Origin: Rhodospirillales bacterium
GTDB lineage: Bacteria; Pseudomonadota; Alphaproteobacteria; Acetobacterales; Acetobacteraceae
Direction: 5' to 3'
Assembly: GCA_025359905.1 (NCBI GenBank)
Contig: JANYDF010000114.1
Coordinates: 133,031 to 197,030 of the forward strand
Length of the DNA: 64,000 bases
Shown here: piece after piece, positions 32,490 to 43,394 of the stretch
Layout of the letters: every line of letters starts with the position of its first letter
Numbering within the stretch: the stretch's first letter is position 1
Position numbers and translations under genes: made by a program
The notes under the pieces: model-generated
Seen by the model: only the letters and a program-made list of their open reading frames with translations
Databases searched by the model: none
What the model was told of the DNA's origin: nothing

Positions 32490-33608
32490 ATGAAACGTAT
32501 CGGCATTGGTCTTGTTGGCAGCGGCTTCATGGGCCGTAGCCATGCTATCGCCTTTCATGCCGTCACCAGTATTTTTGGACCAAGCGTGGTACCCGTGTTG
32601 GAACTGCTGGCCGATGTGAACAGCGAAACTGCCGCGCGGGCGGCCAAGTCGCTGGGGTTCGCCCGCTCCACCGATGACTGGCGGGCGCTGATCGCCGACC
32701 CGGCGGTCGATCTGGTCGATATCACGGCCCCCAACTTGCTGCATAAGCCGATTGCGCTCGCCGCGATTGCCGCCGGTAAGCCGGTGTATTGCGAGAAACC
32801 GCTGGCGGCCACCGCCGCGGATGCGCAGGAAATGGCCGATGCCGCCAAGGCGGCCGGCGTGCAGACCTTTGTCGGGTTCAACTATCTGAAAAATCCGATG
32901 ATGGCGTTTGCCCGCGATGTGATCCTGAACGGTGAGATTGGCGAAGTGGTGAGTTTTCGCGGCATCCATGCCGAAGACTACATGACCGACCCGCTGAATC
33001 CCTGGACCTGGCGGCTCGATCCGGCCGGCGGGCATGGCGCCGTGGCCGACATCGGCAGCCATATCCTGTCGGTGGCGCGCTTCCTGATGGGCGATATCGT
33101 CGAGGTCAGCGGCCAAGTCGTCACTGTTGTGCCGCAACGCCCTGCGGGTCCGGGATCGCACGAAATGCGCGATGTGCTGGTGGACGATCAGGCGCGCGCG
33201 CTGATCCGCTTCGCCAACGGCGCCACCGGCTCCATCGAAGCCAGTTGGGTGGCGGCGGGCCGCAAAATGACGCTGGCGTTCGAAGTGACCGGCACCAAGG
33301 GCACCATTGCCTTCGATCAGGAGCGGATGAACGAGATCCAGATCTTCTTCACCGGCCAGCGCCGTGGCCGCGAGGGCTTCAAGACCATCCTGTCCGGCCC
33401 CGACCATCCGAACTACCGCGAATTCTGCCCGGCCCCCGGCCATCACCTGGGGTTCAACGACATGAAAACCATCGAGGTGAAGGCCATTCTGGATGCGCTA
33501 TCGGGCGGTGCGGCGTTCATGCCGGATTTCCAGGAAGCGGCGCGCATTCAGGCGACGGTCGATGCCATCGTGCTATCGGCGCATGAGCGGCGCTGGGTGA
33601 CGGTGTAG
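32490..33608 (+). CDS. Gfo/Idh/MocA-family oxidoreductase
   Basis: 372 residues. NAD(P)-binding GIGLVGSGFMGRSHAIAF, catalytic EKP in YCEKPLAATA, and the D-x3-H pair in VADIGSHILSV. GGGAGA precedes ATG 32490. It lies just behind the sugar ABC operon but after its terminator, so it has its own promoter. Probably oxidises the imported sugar or polyol; paralogous to the proteins at 18547 and 34977. Confidence 0.88.
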   Translation: MKRIGIGLVGSGFMGRSHAIAFHAVTSIFGPSVVPVLELLADVNSETAARAAKSLGFARSTDDWRALIADPAVDLVDITAPNLLHKPIALAAIAAGKPVYCEKPLAATAADAQEMADAAKAAGVQTFVGFNYLKNPMMAFARDVILNGEIGEVVSFRGIHAEDYMTDPLNPWTWRLDPAGGHGAVADIGSHILSVARFLMGDIVEVSGQVVTVVPQRPAGPGSHEMRDVLVDDQARALIRFANGATGSIEASWVAAGRKMTLAFEVTGTKGTIAFDQERMNEIQIFFTGQRRGREGFKTILSGPDHPNYREFCPAPGHHLGFNDMKTIEVKAILDALSGGAAFMPDFQEAARIQATVDAIVLSAHERRWVTV

Positions 33609-33767
33609 CCCAATTTAGGGCCGAAATGCGGCGGCCACTCGCGGCCGCCGCGCATGTCGCGCGCCGCAGCGTCCCGTAAAACGTGATACGGAAAGCTTGA
33701 ACGTCAGCCGCCATGGCGCATATGGTGCGGTGCAGCATAATTGAGCTGCGTTGCAACGGAGGGCCCC

Positions 33768-33992
33768 ATGGCCTCGCATGTAATCGACTCGACTGGATCT
33801 TCCGTCTTCGCGCATATCGCGCACGCTTGGCATGGCTTCGCCGAGCGCCAAGCCGCCGCGCGCATCGTGCGTGCGCAGAAGCGCAAGGTCGCGCTTGAAC
33901 TGTCGACCTATACCGACCGCGAGCTCTGGGATCTCGGCATCAGCCGCGACAACATCCCCGACATCGTCGCCGGCACGTTCCACCGCGCCTGA
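33768..33992 (+). CDS. DUF1127-family small protein
   Basis: 74 residues. The C-terminal DUF1127 motif is clear: LSTYTDRELWDLGISRDNIPDIV. GGAGGG precedes ATG 33768. DUF1127 proteins are short, basic, often stress- or growth-phase-regulated, and some bind RNA in phosphate/carbon control; no specific role can be given here. Confidence 0.85.
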   Translation: MASHVIDSTGSSVFAHIAHAWHGFAERQAAARIVRAQKRKVALELSTYTDRELWDLGISRDNIPDIVAGTFHRA

Positions 33993-34010
33993 CCTGACCT
34001 GACGCAGCCG

Positions 34011-34037
34011 CCGCCCGGACGAGGATCGTCCGGGCGG
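34011..34037. terminator. Hairpin between DUF1127 gene and convergent SDR gene
   Basis: CCGCCCGGACGA / TCGTCCGGGCGG form a 12-bp stem with a 3-nt loop, 18 bp after the DUF1127 stop and 28 bp from the SDR stop. No T-tract; likely serves both directions. Confidence 0.65.
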
Positions 34038-34065
34038 GCTGCCCCTCAACGGGGCAGGATTTCGG

Positions 34066-34902
34066 TTAGGCCGGATCGGGCAAGCGGCGCTGCGGATGCG
34101 CCGGGGTATCGCCCGCACCGATGATCTGCTGATCGAAGTCGATGACCGAGCCGGTCATCAGTCCGCTTTCGTCGCTGGCCAGATAGGCCACCGCGCGCGC
34201 CACTTCGGCGGTTTTGATCAAGCGGCCAAACGGCTGCTTGGCTTCGGCGGCGGCCAGCCAATTGGCGTCGCTGCGGTGGTATTCGGTCTGAATCCGGTGC
34301 TCGCCGGGGCTGTCCATCCAGCCGATGTTCAGGCCGTTGACGCGGATGCGGTCGGCCATCAGCGCGAAGCCGACATTCTTGGTCATGGTGGACAGCGCGC
34401 CTTTCGACGCGCAGTACGCCGAGATGAACGACTGGCCGCCATGACCGGAAATGCTCTGGATGTTGACGATGGTTCCCGCAATTTTCTCGCGGCGCATCAG
34501 CTTGGCGGCATCCTGGATCAGGAAGAACGGCGCGCGCGTGTTGACCGCGAACATGCGGTCGAACAGTTCCTCGCTGGTGTCCAGAATTGTGCCCCGATCG
34601 GTGATCGCCGCCGCGTTGACCAGCACATTGAGCTTGCCGAATTCGCTATCGGCGGCGGCAATCACGCGGCGGCAATCCGCCACATGCTCCAGATCGGCCT
34701 GCACGTAGACGGTGCGGCAGCCTGCGGCGGTGATTTCGGCTGCCACCTTGGCACCGCGATCCGCATTGCGGCCGCAAATCACCAGCCCGGCCGCGCCGCG
34801 CGCCGCGAATAGCCGGGCGATGGACTCGCCCAAGCCCTGCGTGCCGCCGGTCACCACCGCCACTTGGCCCGCGAATTGTTGTGCGAAGCTGCTATCGGTC
34901 AT
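34066..34902 (-). CDS. Short-chain dehydrogenase/reductase
   Basis: 278 residues. Classical SDR: cofactor motif TGGTQGLG, NAA in LVNAAAI, the catalytic Ser of NIQSISGHGG, and the YxxxK in SAYCASK. ATG 34902 has GGGAGG upstream. It is divergent from the IolG-like gene, whose start is 74 bp away, so they probably share control. Likely a sugar/polyol dehydrogenase of this catabolic cluster; substrate unknown. Confidence 0.9.
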   Translation of the reverse strand: MTDSSFAQQFAGQVAVVTGGTQGLGESIARLFAARGAAGLVICGRNADRGAKVAAEITAAGCRTVYVQADLEHVADCRRVIAAADSEFGKLNVLVNAAAITDRGTILDTSEELFDRMFAVNTRAPFFLIQDAAKLMRREKIAGTIVNIQSISGHGGQSFISAYCASKGALSTMTKNVGFALMADRIRVNGLNIGWMDSPGEHRIQTEYHRSDANWLAAAEAKQPFGRLIKTAEVARAVAYLASDESGLMTGSVIDFDQQIIGAGDTPAHPQRRLPDPA

Positions 34903-34976
34903 CGTTGTTGCCTCCCTGTGCTTGGCGAGCAATCTACGCAGATGCACAATGGCGGCAAAGCTGGGGAGAACATCAA

Positions 34977-35978
34977 ATGCTCAATTTCGCGCTGTTCGGC
35001 GCCGGGCGCATCGGCGCCATGCATGGGGCCAATATCGCCCATAACCCAGGATCGCGGCTGCACACGGTGTACGATGTGCAAACCGGGCTGGCCGAACGGG
35101 TCGCCGCAGCACACGGCGCGAATGTGGCCGCCAGCCCGGCTGCGGTGATGGCCGATCCGTCGGTCGACGCGGTGCTGATTGCGTCCTCCACCAGCACGCA
35201 TATCGAACTGCTCACCGCCGCCGTGAAAGCCGGCAAGCCGGTGCTGTGCGAAAAGCCGATCGACTTGGACATTGCCCGTGTCGAGCAGTGCAAGCGCGAT
35301 ATCGCCGGCAGCGATGTGCCGGTGCAACTCGGATTCAACCGCCGCTACGACGCCACGCTGCGCGCGATGCACGACGCAGTGCGGCGCGGTGAGATCGGGC
35401 AGTTGCAATTACTGGTGCTGACCAGCCGCGACGCCGATATCGCGCCGATGGAATATATGAAGGTGTCAGGCGGCATTTTCCGTGACTGCACCATCCATGA
35501 TTTTGACTATGCGCGTTATGTGCTGGGCGAAGACCCGGTGGAAGTGTTCGCCACCGGCAGCGTGATGATCGAGCCGGATCTGGCGTCGTATGGCGATGTC
35601 GATACGGCGATGGTGGTGCTGAAAGCGCCGTCCGGCGCGCTGGTGCACATCAACAACTCGCGCCGCGCGGTCTACGGGTTCGATCAGCGCATCGAGGCGT
35701 TCGGCAGCAAGGGCATGATCCAGTCGGAGAATTTCCACGCCACGCATCTGCGGCGCTGGACGCCCACATCCACCAACTCGTACGACAAGCCGGTGCATTT
35801 CTTCATGCAGCGCTACGCCGAGGCTTACATGCAGGAACTCAATGAGTTCATCGCGCTGATCCACAACAAAACCGCGCCCGCCGCGAGTTTCGAGGACGGG
35901 CGCCGCGCCTTGATTATCGCCGACGCCGCTACCGAATCGCTGCGCAGCGGCCGGACAGTGCGGATCAGCTACGATTAG
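34977..35978 (+). CDS. Inositol 2-dehydrogenase-like oxidoreductase (IolG family)
   Basis: 333 residues. FALFGAGRIGAMHGANIA is the Rossmann start, EKP in LCEKPIDLDI, and FRDCTIHDFDYARYVLG contains the Asp and His of the IolG active site. The length and SYGDVDTAMVVLKAPSGALVHINNSR segment fit inositol 2-dehydrogenases better than other MocA members. GGGGAGA precedes ATG 34977. Its stop overlaps the stop of the convergent amidohydrolase gene by 3-4 bp. No other iol genes are in the window, so myo-inositol as the substrate is inference. Confidence 0.85.
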   Translation: MLNFALFGAGRIGAMHGANIAHNPGSRLHTVYDVQTGLAERVAAAHGANVAASPAAVMADPSVDAVLIASSTSTHIELLTAAVKAGKPVLCEKPIDLDIARVEQCKRDIAGSDVPVQLGFNRRYDATLRAMHDAVRRGEIGQLQLLVLTSRDADIAPMEYMKVSGGIFRDCTIHDFDYARYVLGEDPVEVFATGSVMIEPDLASYGDVDTAMVVLKAPSGALVHINNSRRAVYGFDQRIEAFGSKGMIQSENFHATHLRRWTPTSTNSYDKPVHFFMQRYAEAYMQELNEFIALIHNKTAPAASFEDGRRALIIADAATESLRSGRTVRISYD

Positions 35979-37234
35979 AGCGCCCGGTCGGCATACCGCT
36001 GGTCGGTATCCAGCACGGCGCGCAACAGCACGTTGGCGCCGGCGGTGACTTCCTCCGGCTGGGTGCTTTCGGCCTCGTTGTGCGACAGGCCGCCAGCGCA
36101 CGGCACGAAGATCATCGAGGTCGGGGCCACGCGGGCAACGTACGCCGAGTCGTGGCCGGGGCCGGAGACGATGCGCCGCGCGGGCAGCCCTTCGGCCTCG
36201 GCGGCGCGCGCCACGGCGTCGATGCAAGCTTCGTTGAAGTGTACCGCGGGCGAGTCCCACACGCGCTCCACCGCTGCCGTCACCGCACCATCGGCGACGA
36301 TGGCGGCGATGGCAGCGCGCACGTCGTCTTCCATCTGCGCCACCACCGCATCGCTCGGGTGGCGCAGGTCGATGGAGAAGAATACTTCGCCCGGCACCAC
36401 GTTGCGGCTGTTCGGGCGGCATTCGACCAAGCCGACGGTGCCGACCGCGAGCGGGGCGTGACGCAGGGCGACGTCGCTGACCGCGACAATCATCCGCGCA
36501 GCGGCCACCATCGCGTCGTGGCGCAGCGGCATCGGGGTGGACCCGGCGTGGCTTTCAGCGCCGGTTACAGTGACTTCGAACCAGCGCATGCCTTGCACGC
36601 CGGTGACGATGCCGATGGTCTTGCCTTCGGCTTCCAGGATCGGCCCCTGCTCGATATGCAGTTCGAAATGCGCGCCGAGCTTGCGGGTGCCGACTTTTTC
36701 TGCGCCGCGATAGCCGATGGCGTCCAGCGCATCGCCGAAGCTGACGCCGTCGCGGTCTTTGCGGGTGTCGGCGTATTCGCGGTTGAACACGCCAGCGAAC
36801 ACGCCCGAGCACAGCATGGCCGGCGCGAAGCGGCTGCCTTCCTCGTTGGTCCAGTTGATGACTTCGATGGGCGCGTTGGTCTCGATGTGCAGATCGTTCA
36901 GCGTGCGCAGCACCTCCAGACCGGCCAGCACGCCGATCACGCCGTCGAACTTGCCGCCGGTTGGCTGGGTGTCCAGATGGCTGCCCATGGCAATCGGCAG
37001 CAGCGAATTGTCGCGGCCGGGGCGGCGGGCGAACATGTTGCCGACGTCGTCGATGGTCACGGTGCAACCGGCGGCTTCGCAGGCGGCCTTGAACCAGTCA
37101 CGCACTTGGCGGTCCAGATCGGTCAAGGTCAGCCGCTTGATGCCGCCCTTCGCGGTGCCGCCGATCTGGGCGGTCTCCATGATCGTGTCCCACAGCCGCG
37201 CGGCGTTGACGGCGATATTGGCGGGAACACTCAT
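35975..37234 (-). CDS. Zn-dependent N-carbamoyl amidohydrolase (beta-ureidopropionase / allantoate amidohydrolase family)
   Basis: 419 residues, M20-type. Metal ligands: His-Asp in GSHLDTQPTGGKFDG, Glu pair in WTNEEGSRFAP, His in HFELHIEQGP, and the C-terminal His in GGLSHNEAE. Dimerisation domain in the middle (GAESHAGSTPMPLRHDA). It is the last gene of preT-preA-this, overlapping preA by ATGA, so the likely substrate is N-carbamoyl-beta-alanine, giving beta-alanine, CO2 and NH3, the third step of reductive pyrimidine breakdown. Confidence 0.9.
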   Translation of the reverse strand: MSVPANIAVNAARLWDTIMETAQIGGTAKGGIKRLTLTDLDRQVRDWFKAACEAAGCTVTIDDVGNMFARRPGRDNSLLPIAMGSHLDTQPTGGKFDGVIGVLAGLEVLRTLNDLHIETNAPIEVINWTNEEGSRFAPAMLCSGVFAGVFNREYADTRKDRDGVSFGDALDAIGYRGAEKVGTRKLGAHFELHIEQGPILEAEGKTIGIVTGVQGMRWFEVTVTGAESHAGSTPMPLRHDAMVAAARMIVAVSDVALRHAPLAVGTVGLVECRPNSRNVVPGEVFFSIDLRHPSDAVVAQMEDDVRAAIAAIVADGAVTAAVERVWDSPAVHFNEACIDAVARAAEAEGLPARRIVSGPGHDSAYVARVAPTSMIFVPCAGGLSHNEAESTQPEEVTAGANVLLRAVLDTDQRYADRAL

Positions 37235-38511
37235 TCGGCGGCCTCCGGCACGTACATCGGGTTATTCGGATGGTTGCCCCAGACGAGTTTGGGCTTCGCC
37301 GCCGGCTGTGGCTGCATGGTGATACAACTTTCCACCGGGCAGACATGGGCGCACAGATTGCAACCCACGCATTCCTCCTCGATCACTTCGTAGCGCCGCT
37401 TGCCGTCGACCCGCAGCGCCGCGATGGATTGGTGCGAGGTGTCTTCGCAGGCGATATGGCACAGGCCGCACTTGATGCAGAGGTCTTGGTCGATCTTGGC
37501 GATCGTTTTGAAGTTCAGATTCAAATCGCTCCAGTGCACATAGTTCTTCACAGCGCGGCCCTGGAAATCGGCAATCGTGGCGTAGCCTTTGCTGTCCATC
37601 CAGTTGGACAACCCGTCGATCATGTCATCGACAATGCGGAATCCATAGTGCATCGCCGCCGTGCAGACCTGCACGGTGCCAGCGCCGAGGGCGATGAATT
37701 CCGCTGCGTCGCGCCAGCCGGAAATCCCGCCGATGCCGGAAATCGGCAGGCCGCGCATCTCGGTGTCGCGGGCGATGTCGCCGACCATGCGCAGCGCAAT
37801 CGGCTTCACCGCCGGCCCGCAATAGCCGCCATGCGAGCCCTGCCCGTCCACGGTCGGCTCCGGCGCCATCAGGTCGAGATCGACGGCGGTGATCGACATG
37901 ACAGTGTTGATCAGGCTGACCGCATCCGCTCCACCCGCCAGTGCGGCGCGCGCGGGTTTCAAAATATCGGTGATGTTTGGCGTGAGTTTCACGATCACCG
38001 GCATCTTGCTGTAGTGCTTGCACCACGCGGCGACCATCTGCACGTATTCGGGAACCTGTCCGACGGCCGCCCCCATGTTGCGCTCGCTCATGCCATGCGG
38101 GCAGCCGAAATTCAGCTCGATGCCGTCGCAGCCAGTGTCTTCGACGTGCGGCAAGATCTTTTTCCAGGCGTCCTCGGTGCACGGCACCATGATGGAGACC
38201 ACCACGGCGCGATCCGGCCAGTTGCGCTTGACCCGGCGGATTTCATCCAGATTGACCTGCAACGGCCGGTCGGTAATGAGCTCGATATTGTTGAACCCGG
38301 CAATGCGCTGGCCGCCCCAACTTACCGCGCCATAGCGGCTGGACACGTTCACAATCGGCGGGTCCTCGCCAAGAGTTTTCCACACCACGCCGCCCCAGCC
38401 CGCCTCGAAGGCGCGCACGACGTTGTATTCCTTGTCGGTCGGCGGTGCGGAGGCCAGCCAGAACGGGTTTGGTGAGCGGATGCCGGCGAAATTGGTGCGA
38501 AGATCGGCCAT
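37231..38511 (-). CDS. preA: NAD-dependent dihydropyrimidine dehydrogenase subunit PreA
   Basis: 426 residues. FMN-binding dihydroorotate-dehydrogenase-like barrel (NPFWLASAPPTDKEYNV, ELNFGCPHGMSERNMG, KLTPNITDI, GIGGISGWRDA). A C-terminal ferredoxin module carries two 4Fe-4S motifs (CIKCGLCHIAC, CVGCNLCAHVCP). With PreT it reduces uracil and thymine. The position equivalent to the active-site Cys of mammalian DPD (ACGQ) reads AVGQ here (Val150). It overlaps the amidohydrolase start by 4 bp. Confidence 0.94.
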   Translation of the reverse strand: MADLRTNFAGIRSPNPFWLASAPPTDKEYNVVRAFEAGWGGVVWKTLGEDPPIVNVSSRYGAVSWGGQRIAGFNNIELITDRPLQVNLDEIRRVKRNWPDRAVVVSIMVPCTEDAWKKILPHVEDTGCDGIELNFGCPHGMSERNMGAAVGQVPEYVQMVAAWCKHYSKMPVIVKLTPNITDILKPARAALAGGADAVSLINTVMSITAVDLDLMAPEPTVDGQGSHGGYCGPAVKPIALRMVGDIARDTEMRGLPISGIGGISGWRDAAEFIALGAGTVQVCTAAMHYGFRIVDDMIDGLSNWMDSKGYATIADFQGRAVKNYVHWSDLNLNFKTIAKIDQDLCIKCGLCHIACEDTSHQSIAALRVDGKRRYEVIEEECVGCNLCAHVCPVESCITMQPQPAAKPKLVWGNHPNNPMYVPEAAE

Positions 38512-38522
38512 GCTAGGTCTCC

Positions 38523-39860
38523 TCAGCCCATCAACTGACGGTGAATGGCCAGGGCGGCGACTTTGCCGTCCTGCACGGCGGCGACAGTGAGATCGAGGCC
38601 CGCCACGCAGTCGCCGCCGGCGAACACGCCGGGCAGCGAGGTGCGGCGGTCGGCATCGACCGCGATGCGGCCATCTTCCACCGCCAGCGCCAGACTGCCG
38701 TCGCTCTTGAGCGGATCGGCGATGAACACCTGCCCGACTGCCTTCAGCACCATGTCGGTTTCCAGCGTAAAAGTATCCCCGGCCGGCACCGCGCGGCCGT
38801 TGGCGCCGGGTTGCGTGCGCATGAACTCAATCCCGGTCACCTGCCCATCGCGGCCGAGCAGCCGGTGCGGCGTCGCCCAATGGCGGATGCGCACCCCGTT
38901 GGTTTGCGCCCAGTCCTGCTCATCGGCGGTGGCGGACATGTCGCCCGGGCCACGGCGATAGACAATGGTAACGTCCTCGGCCCCCAGCCGCCTTGCCTGC
39001 GTGGCGGCGTCGATGGCGGTGTTGCCGCCGCCGATCACCACGACGCTGCGCCCGACCGGCAAGTTGGCCTTGTTGCCGGACTGCCGCAATTCAGCGATGA
39101 AATCGACCGCATTGCGCACACCAGCGAAACTCTCGCCTTCCAGTTCCAACGCCCGAACGCCGGACAGGCCGATGGCGAGAAACACTGCGTCGAAACGGCG
39201 CTGCAGCGTGGCGAGGTCGAAGTCACGGCCCAATTGCTTGTCGTGCTCGATATGAATGCCGCCGACCGACAGCACGAACGCCACTTCGCGCTGGGCGAAA
39301 TCATCCGCCAGTTTGTAAGCGGCGATGCCGTATTCGTTCAGGCCGCCGGATTTCGGCCGCCCCTCGAAGATCGTCACCTCATGGCCGTGCAGTGCTAGGC
39401 GATGCGCGCAGGCCAGACCGGCAGGACCGGCGCCGACAACGGCGATGTGCTTGCCGGTGGCTGGGCCGCGTTGAAACGGCGCCGGATCGTGCTCCATCAG
39501 CCAATCGGTGGCGCGGCGCTGCAACGCGCCGATGCGCACCGGCCGCTCCTCCTCCGCCATACGGACACAGGCGCGTTCGCAGAGGATTTCGGTCGGGCAA
39601 ACGCGCGCGCAACTGCCGCCCAGGATGTTCTGTTCGAAGATTGTCAGCGCCGAGCCGCGCAGATTGCCGGTGCCGATCTTCTTGATGAAGCTCGGAATAT
39701 CGATGCCGGTCGGGCAGGCTTCCATACACGGGGCATCATAGCAGTAATAACAGCGGCTCGCTTCAACCACCGCTTCGTGCGGCGTCAACGGCGGATGCGC
39801 GTCGGCAAAATTAGCGGCGATTTGGGCGGGCGGCAGCCGCCCGGCGGCAATATCGGTCAC
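38523..39860 (-). CDS. preT: NAD-dependent dihydropyrimidine dehydrogenase subunit PreT
   Basis: 445 residues from GTG 39860. Starts with the GltD-like Fe-S region (CYYCYDAPCMEACPTGIDI, GGSCARVCP, LCERAC), then FAD motif VVGAGPAGLACAHRLA, the NAD motif VVIGGGNTAIDAA, and C-terminal GVFAGGDCVAG. It passes electrons from NADH to PreA. The GTG start is chosen because GGAGG lies 9 bases upstream of it; an in-frame ATG seven codons earlier has no such site. It is divergent from rutR-like, with a RutR-type operator between. Confidence 0.93.
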   Translation of the reverse strand: MTDIAAGRLPPAQIAANFADAHPPLTPHEAVVEASRCYYCYDAPCMEACPTGIDIPSFIKKIGTGNLRGSALTIFEQNILGGSCARVCPTEILCERACVRMAEEERPVRIGALQRRATDWLMEHDPAPFQRGPATGKHIAVVGAGPAGLACAHRLALHGHEVTIFEGRPKSGGLNEYGIAAYKLADDFAQREVAFVLSVGGIHIEHDKQLGRDFDLATLQRRFDAVFLAIGLSGVRALELEGESFAGVRNAVDFIAELRQSGNKANLPVGRSVVVIGGGNTAIDAATQARRLGAEDVTIVYRRGPGDMSATADEQDWAQTNGVRIRHWATPHRLLGRDGQVTGIEFMRTQPGANGRAVPAGDTFTLETDMVLKAVGQVFIADPLKSDGSLALAVEDGRIAVDADRRTSLPGVFAGGDCVAGLDLTVAAVQDGKVAALAIHRQLMG

Positions 39861-39936
39861 GGCGGCGCGCCTCCGTTGCATTCCACTGACATGCCGAAGC
39901 TAACGGCAGGCCATGCATTCCCGTCAATGCAGAATC

Positions 39937-39952
39937 TTGACCGGACGGTCAG
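39937..39952. promoter_or_regulatory. RutR-type operator between preT and the rutR-like gene
   Basis: TTGACCGGACGGTCAG closely matches the E. coli RutR consensus TTGACCA-N2-TGGTCAA. The differences are a symmetric A-to-G / T-to-C pair and the final base. It lies centrally in the 137-bp divergent region, 77 bp from the preT start and 46 bp from the regulator start, so it can control both arms. Confidence 0.7.
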
Positions 39953-39963
39953 ATTCGGTTTGA

Positions 39964-42095
<2,132 letters not shown>

Positions 42096-42096
<1 letters not shown>

Positions 42097-42869
42097 TGCG
42101 CCGCTTCGTTCTGCTATGCGCCGCGCTGCTGGCGGTTGTCACTCCGGCGGCGGCGCAAACGCCGCCGCCGGGGCTGGACGGCATCCTGGCGCGCGGCGTG
42201 CTGCGCGTTGGGCTGACCGGCGACTACCGCCCGTTTTCGTACCGCGACCCGGCGACTGGCAGCGTCGCCGGGCTGGATGCCGACATGGCGCAGTCGCTGG
42301 CCGATGGCATGGGCGTGAAGCTGGAGATCGTGCCGGCCACCTGGGGCAGCCTGTCGCCGGATTTGTTGGCCGGGAAATTCGATATTGCCATGGGCGGCGT
42401 GACCATCACGCTCAACCGGTCGAAAGCCGCGTTCTTCTCGGCCCCGGTGATGCGGGCCGGCAAGACGCCGATTGCGCGCTGCACAGACGCCGATAAGTTC
42501 CAAACCCTGGCGCAGATCGACCGGTCCGAGGTGTCCGTGATCGTCAATCCCGGCGGCACCAACGAGAGCTTCGACCGCGGTGCGTTGCATCAGGCGCGTA
42601 TTGTGGTGTTCCCCGACAACAGCACGATCTTCGATCAACTGGTCCAAGGCCGTGCCGATCTGATGATCACCGACGGCGTGGAGGCGCGCTTGCAGCAGAA
42701 ACTGCACCCGGAGTTGTGCGCCATTCATCCAGACGCGCCGTTCACCGTGTCCGAACTCGGCTACATGCTGCCGCGCGATGTGCCTCTGAAACTGTTTGTC
42801 GACGCGTGGCTGCATGGCTTGGACATCAGCGGGGCGCACGCCAAGCTGATGGCGAAGTGGCTGGAATAG
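42096..42869 (+). CDS. Periplasmic type II solute-binding protein (SBP_bac_3, PheC-like)
   Basis: 257 residues. Signal peptide MRRFVLLCAALLAVVTPAAAQ, then an amino-acid-binding-type fold: VLRVGLTGDYRPFSYRDPATG, GLDADMAQSLADGMG, VTITLNRSKAAFFSAPV, VNPGGTNESF. The last two also occur in periplasmic cyclohexadienyl dehydratases, so an enzymatic role is possible. Coupled to the dihydropyrimidinase gene, but no permease or ATPase is adjacent, so how it would feed uptake is unclear. Confidence 0.82.
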
Positions 42870-42905
42870 ACGGCGTGCGCCCGATGTCGCGCGAGGTGGC
42901 CCCGC

Positions 42906-43394
42906 ATGGCGTTTCCGATCAGCATTACCGGCAGCTTTCGCATTCCGCGCGATGGCTACGACCGCACCACGCCTGAGCAAATCTGCTACCGCGTGGTGCA
43001 TATTCTGGAAAAGGCATCGGCTTCCAAGATCAGCATGGACGGTTGCACGGTCAATTTCTATGTCGCGATGATCCGTTTCGTTTGGAAATGGAACATCCTG
43101 ATGGGCATCGATTCCGGGCGCGTGACCGTCTTGGACACTGGCGACGCGCTGCTGGTGGGGTTCCGGTTCAGTCTATTGCGCGGTTTCATCTTCGGCGTCG
43201 CCGCGACTGCCGGTATTTGCTATGCGATCTATCAGAAAACACCGGCGATTCCGCTGATCTACGGTGTCAGCGCCATTTGGTGGCTGGCCGTCTTGCTCAT
43301 AACGGTTTCATGCGTGAACTACATCGTCATGTGCGTGCGGCTGGTGTCGTGGCTGAAACGCGGCTGCCAAGACGGTTGGGGCAGTTGGCTATGA
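42906..43394 (+). CDS. Membrane protein of unknown function
   Basis: 162 residues, not recognised. The N-terminal half is soluble-looking (ITGSFRIPRDGYDRTTPEQI, then KISMDGCTVNFYVAMI). Two membrane helices follow at about residues 92-112 and 118-140 (FIFGVAATAGICYAIY, IWWLAVLLITVSCVNYIVM). The last codons overlap the next gene by ATGA, so it is expressed together with the hydrolase. Codon use looks like its neighbours. Confidence 0.7.
   Translation: MAFPISITGSFRIPRDGYDRTTPEQICYRVVHILEKASASKISMDGCTVNFYVAMIRFVWKWNILMGIDSGRVTVLDTGDALLVGFRFSLLRGFIFGVAATAGICYAIYQKTPAIPLIYGVSAIWWLAVLLITVSCVNYIVMCVRLVSWLKRGCQDGWGSWL

Noticed and set aside
39861..39881. ATG 39881 as the preT start
   Set aside because: It lacks a ribosome binding site, and its own codons contain the GGAGG that serves GTG 39860.
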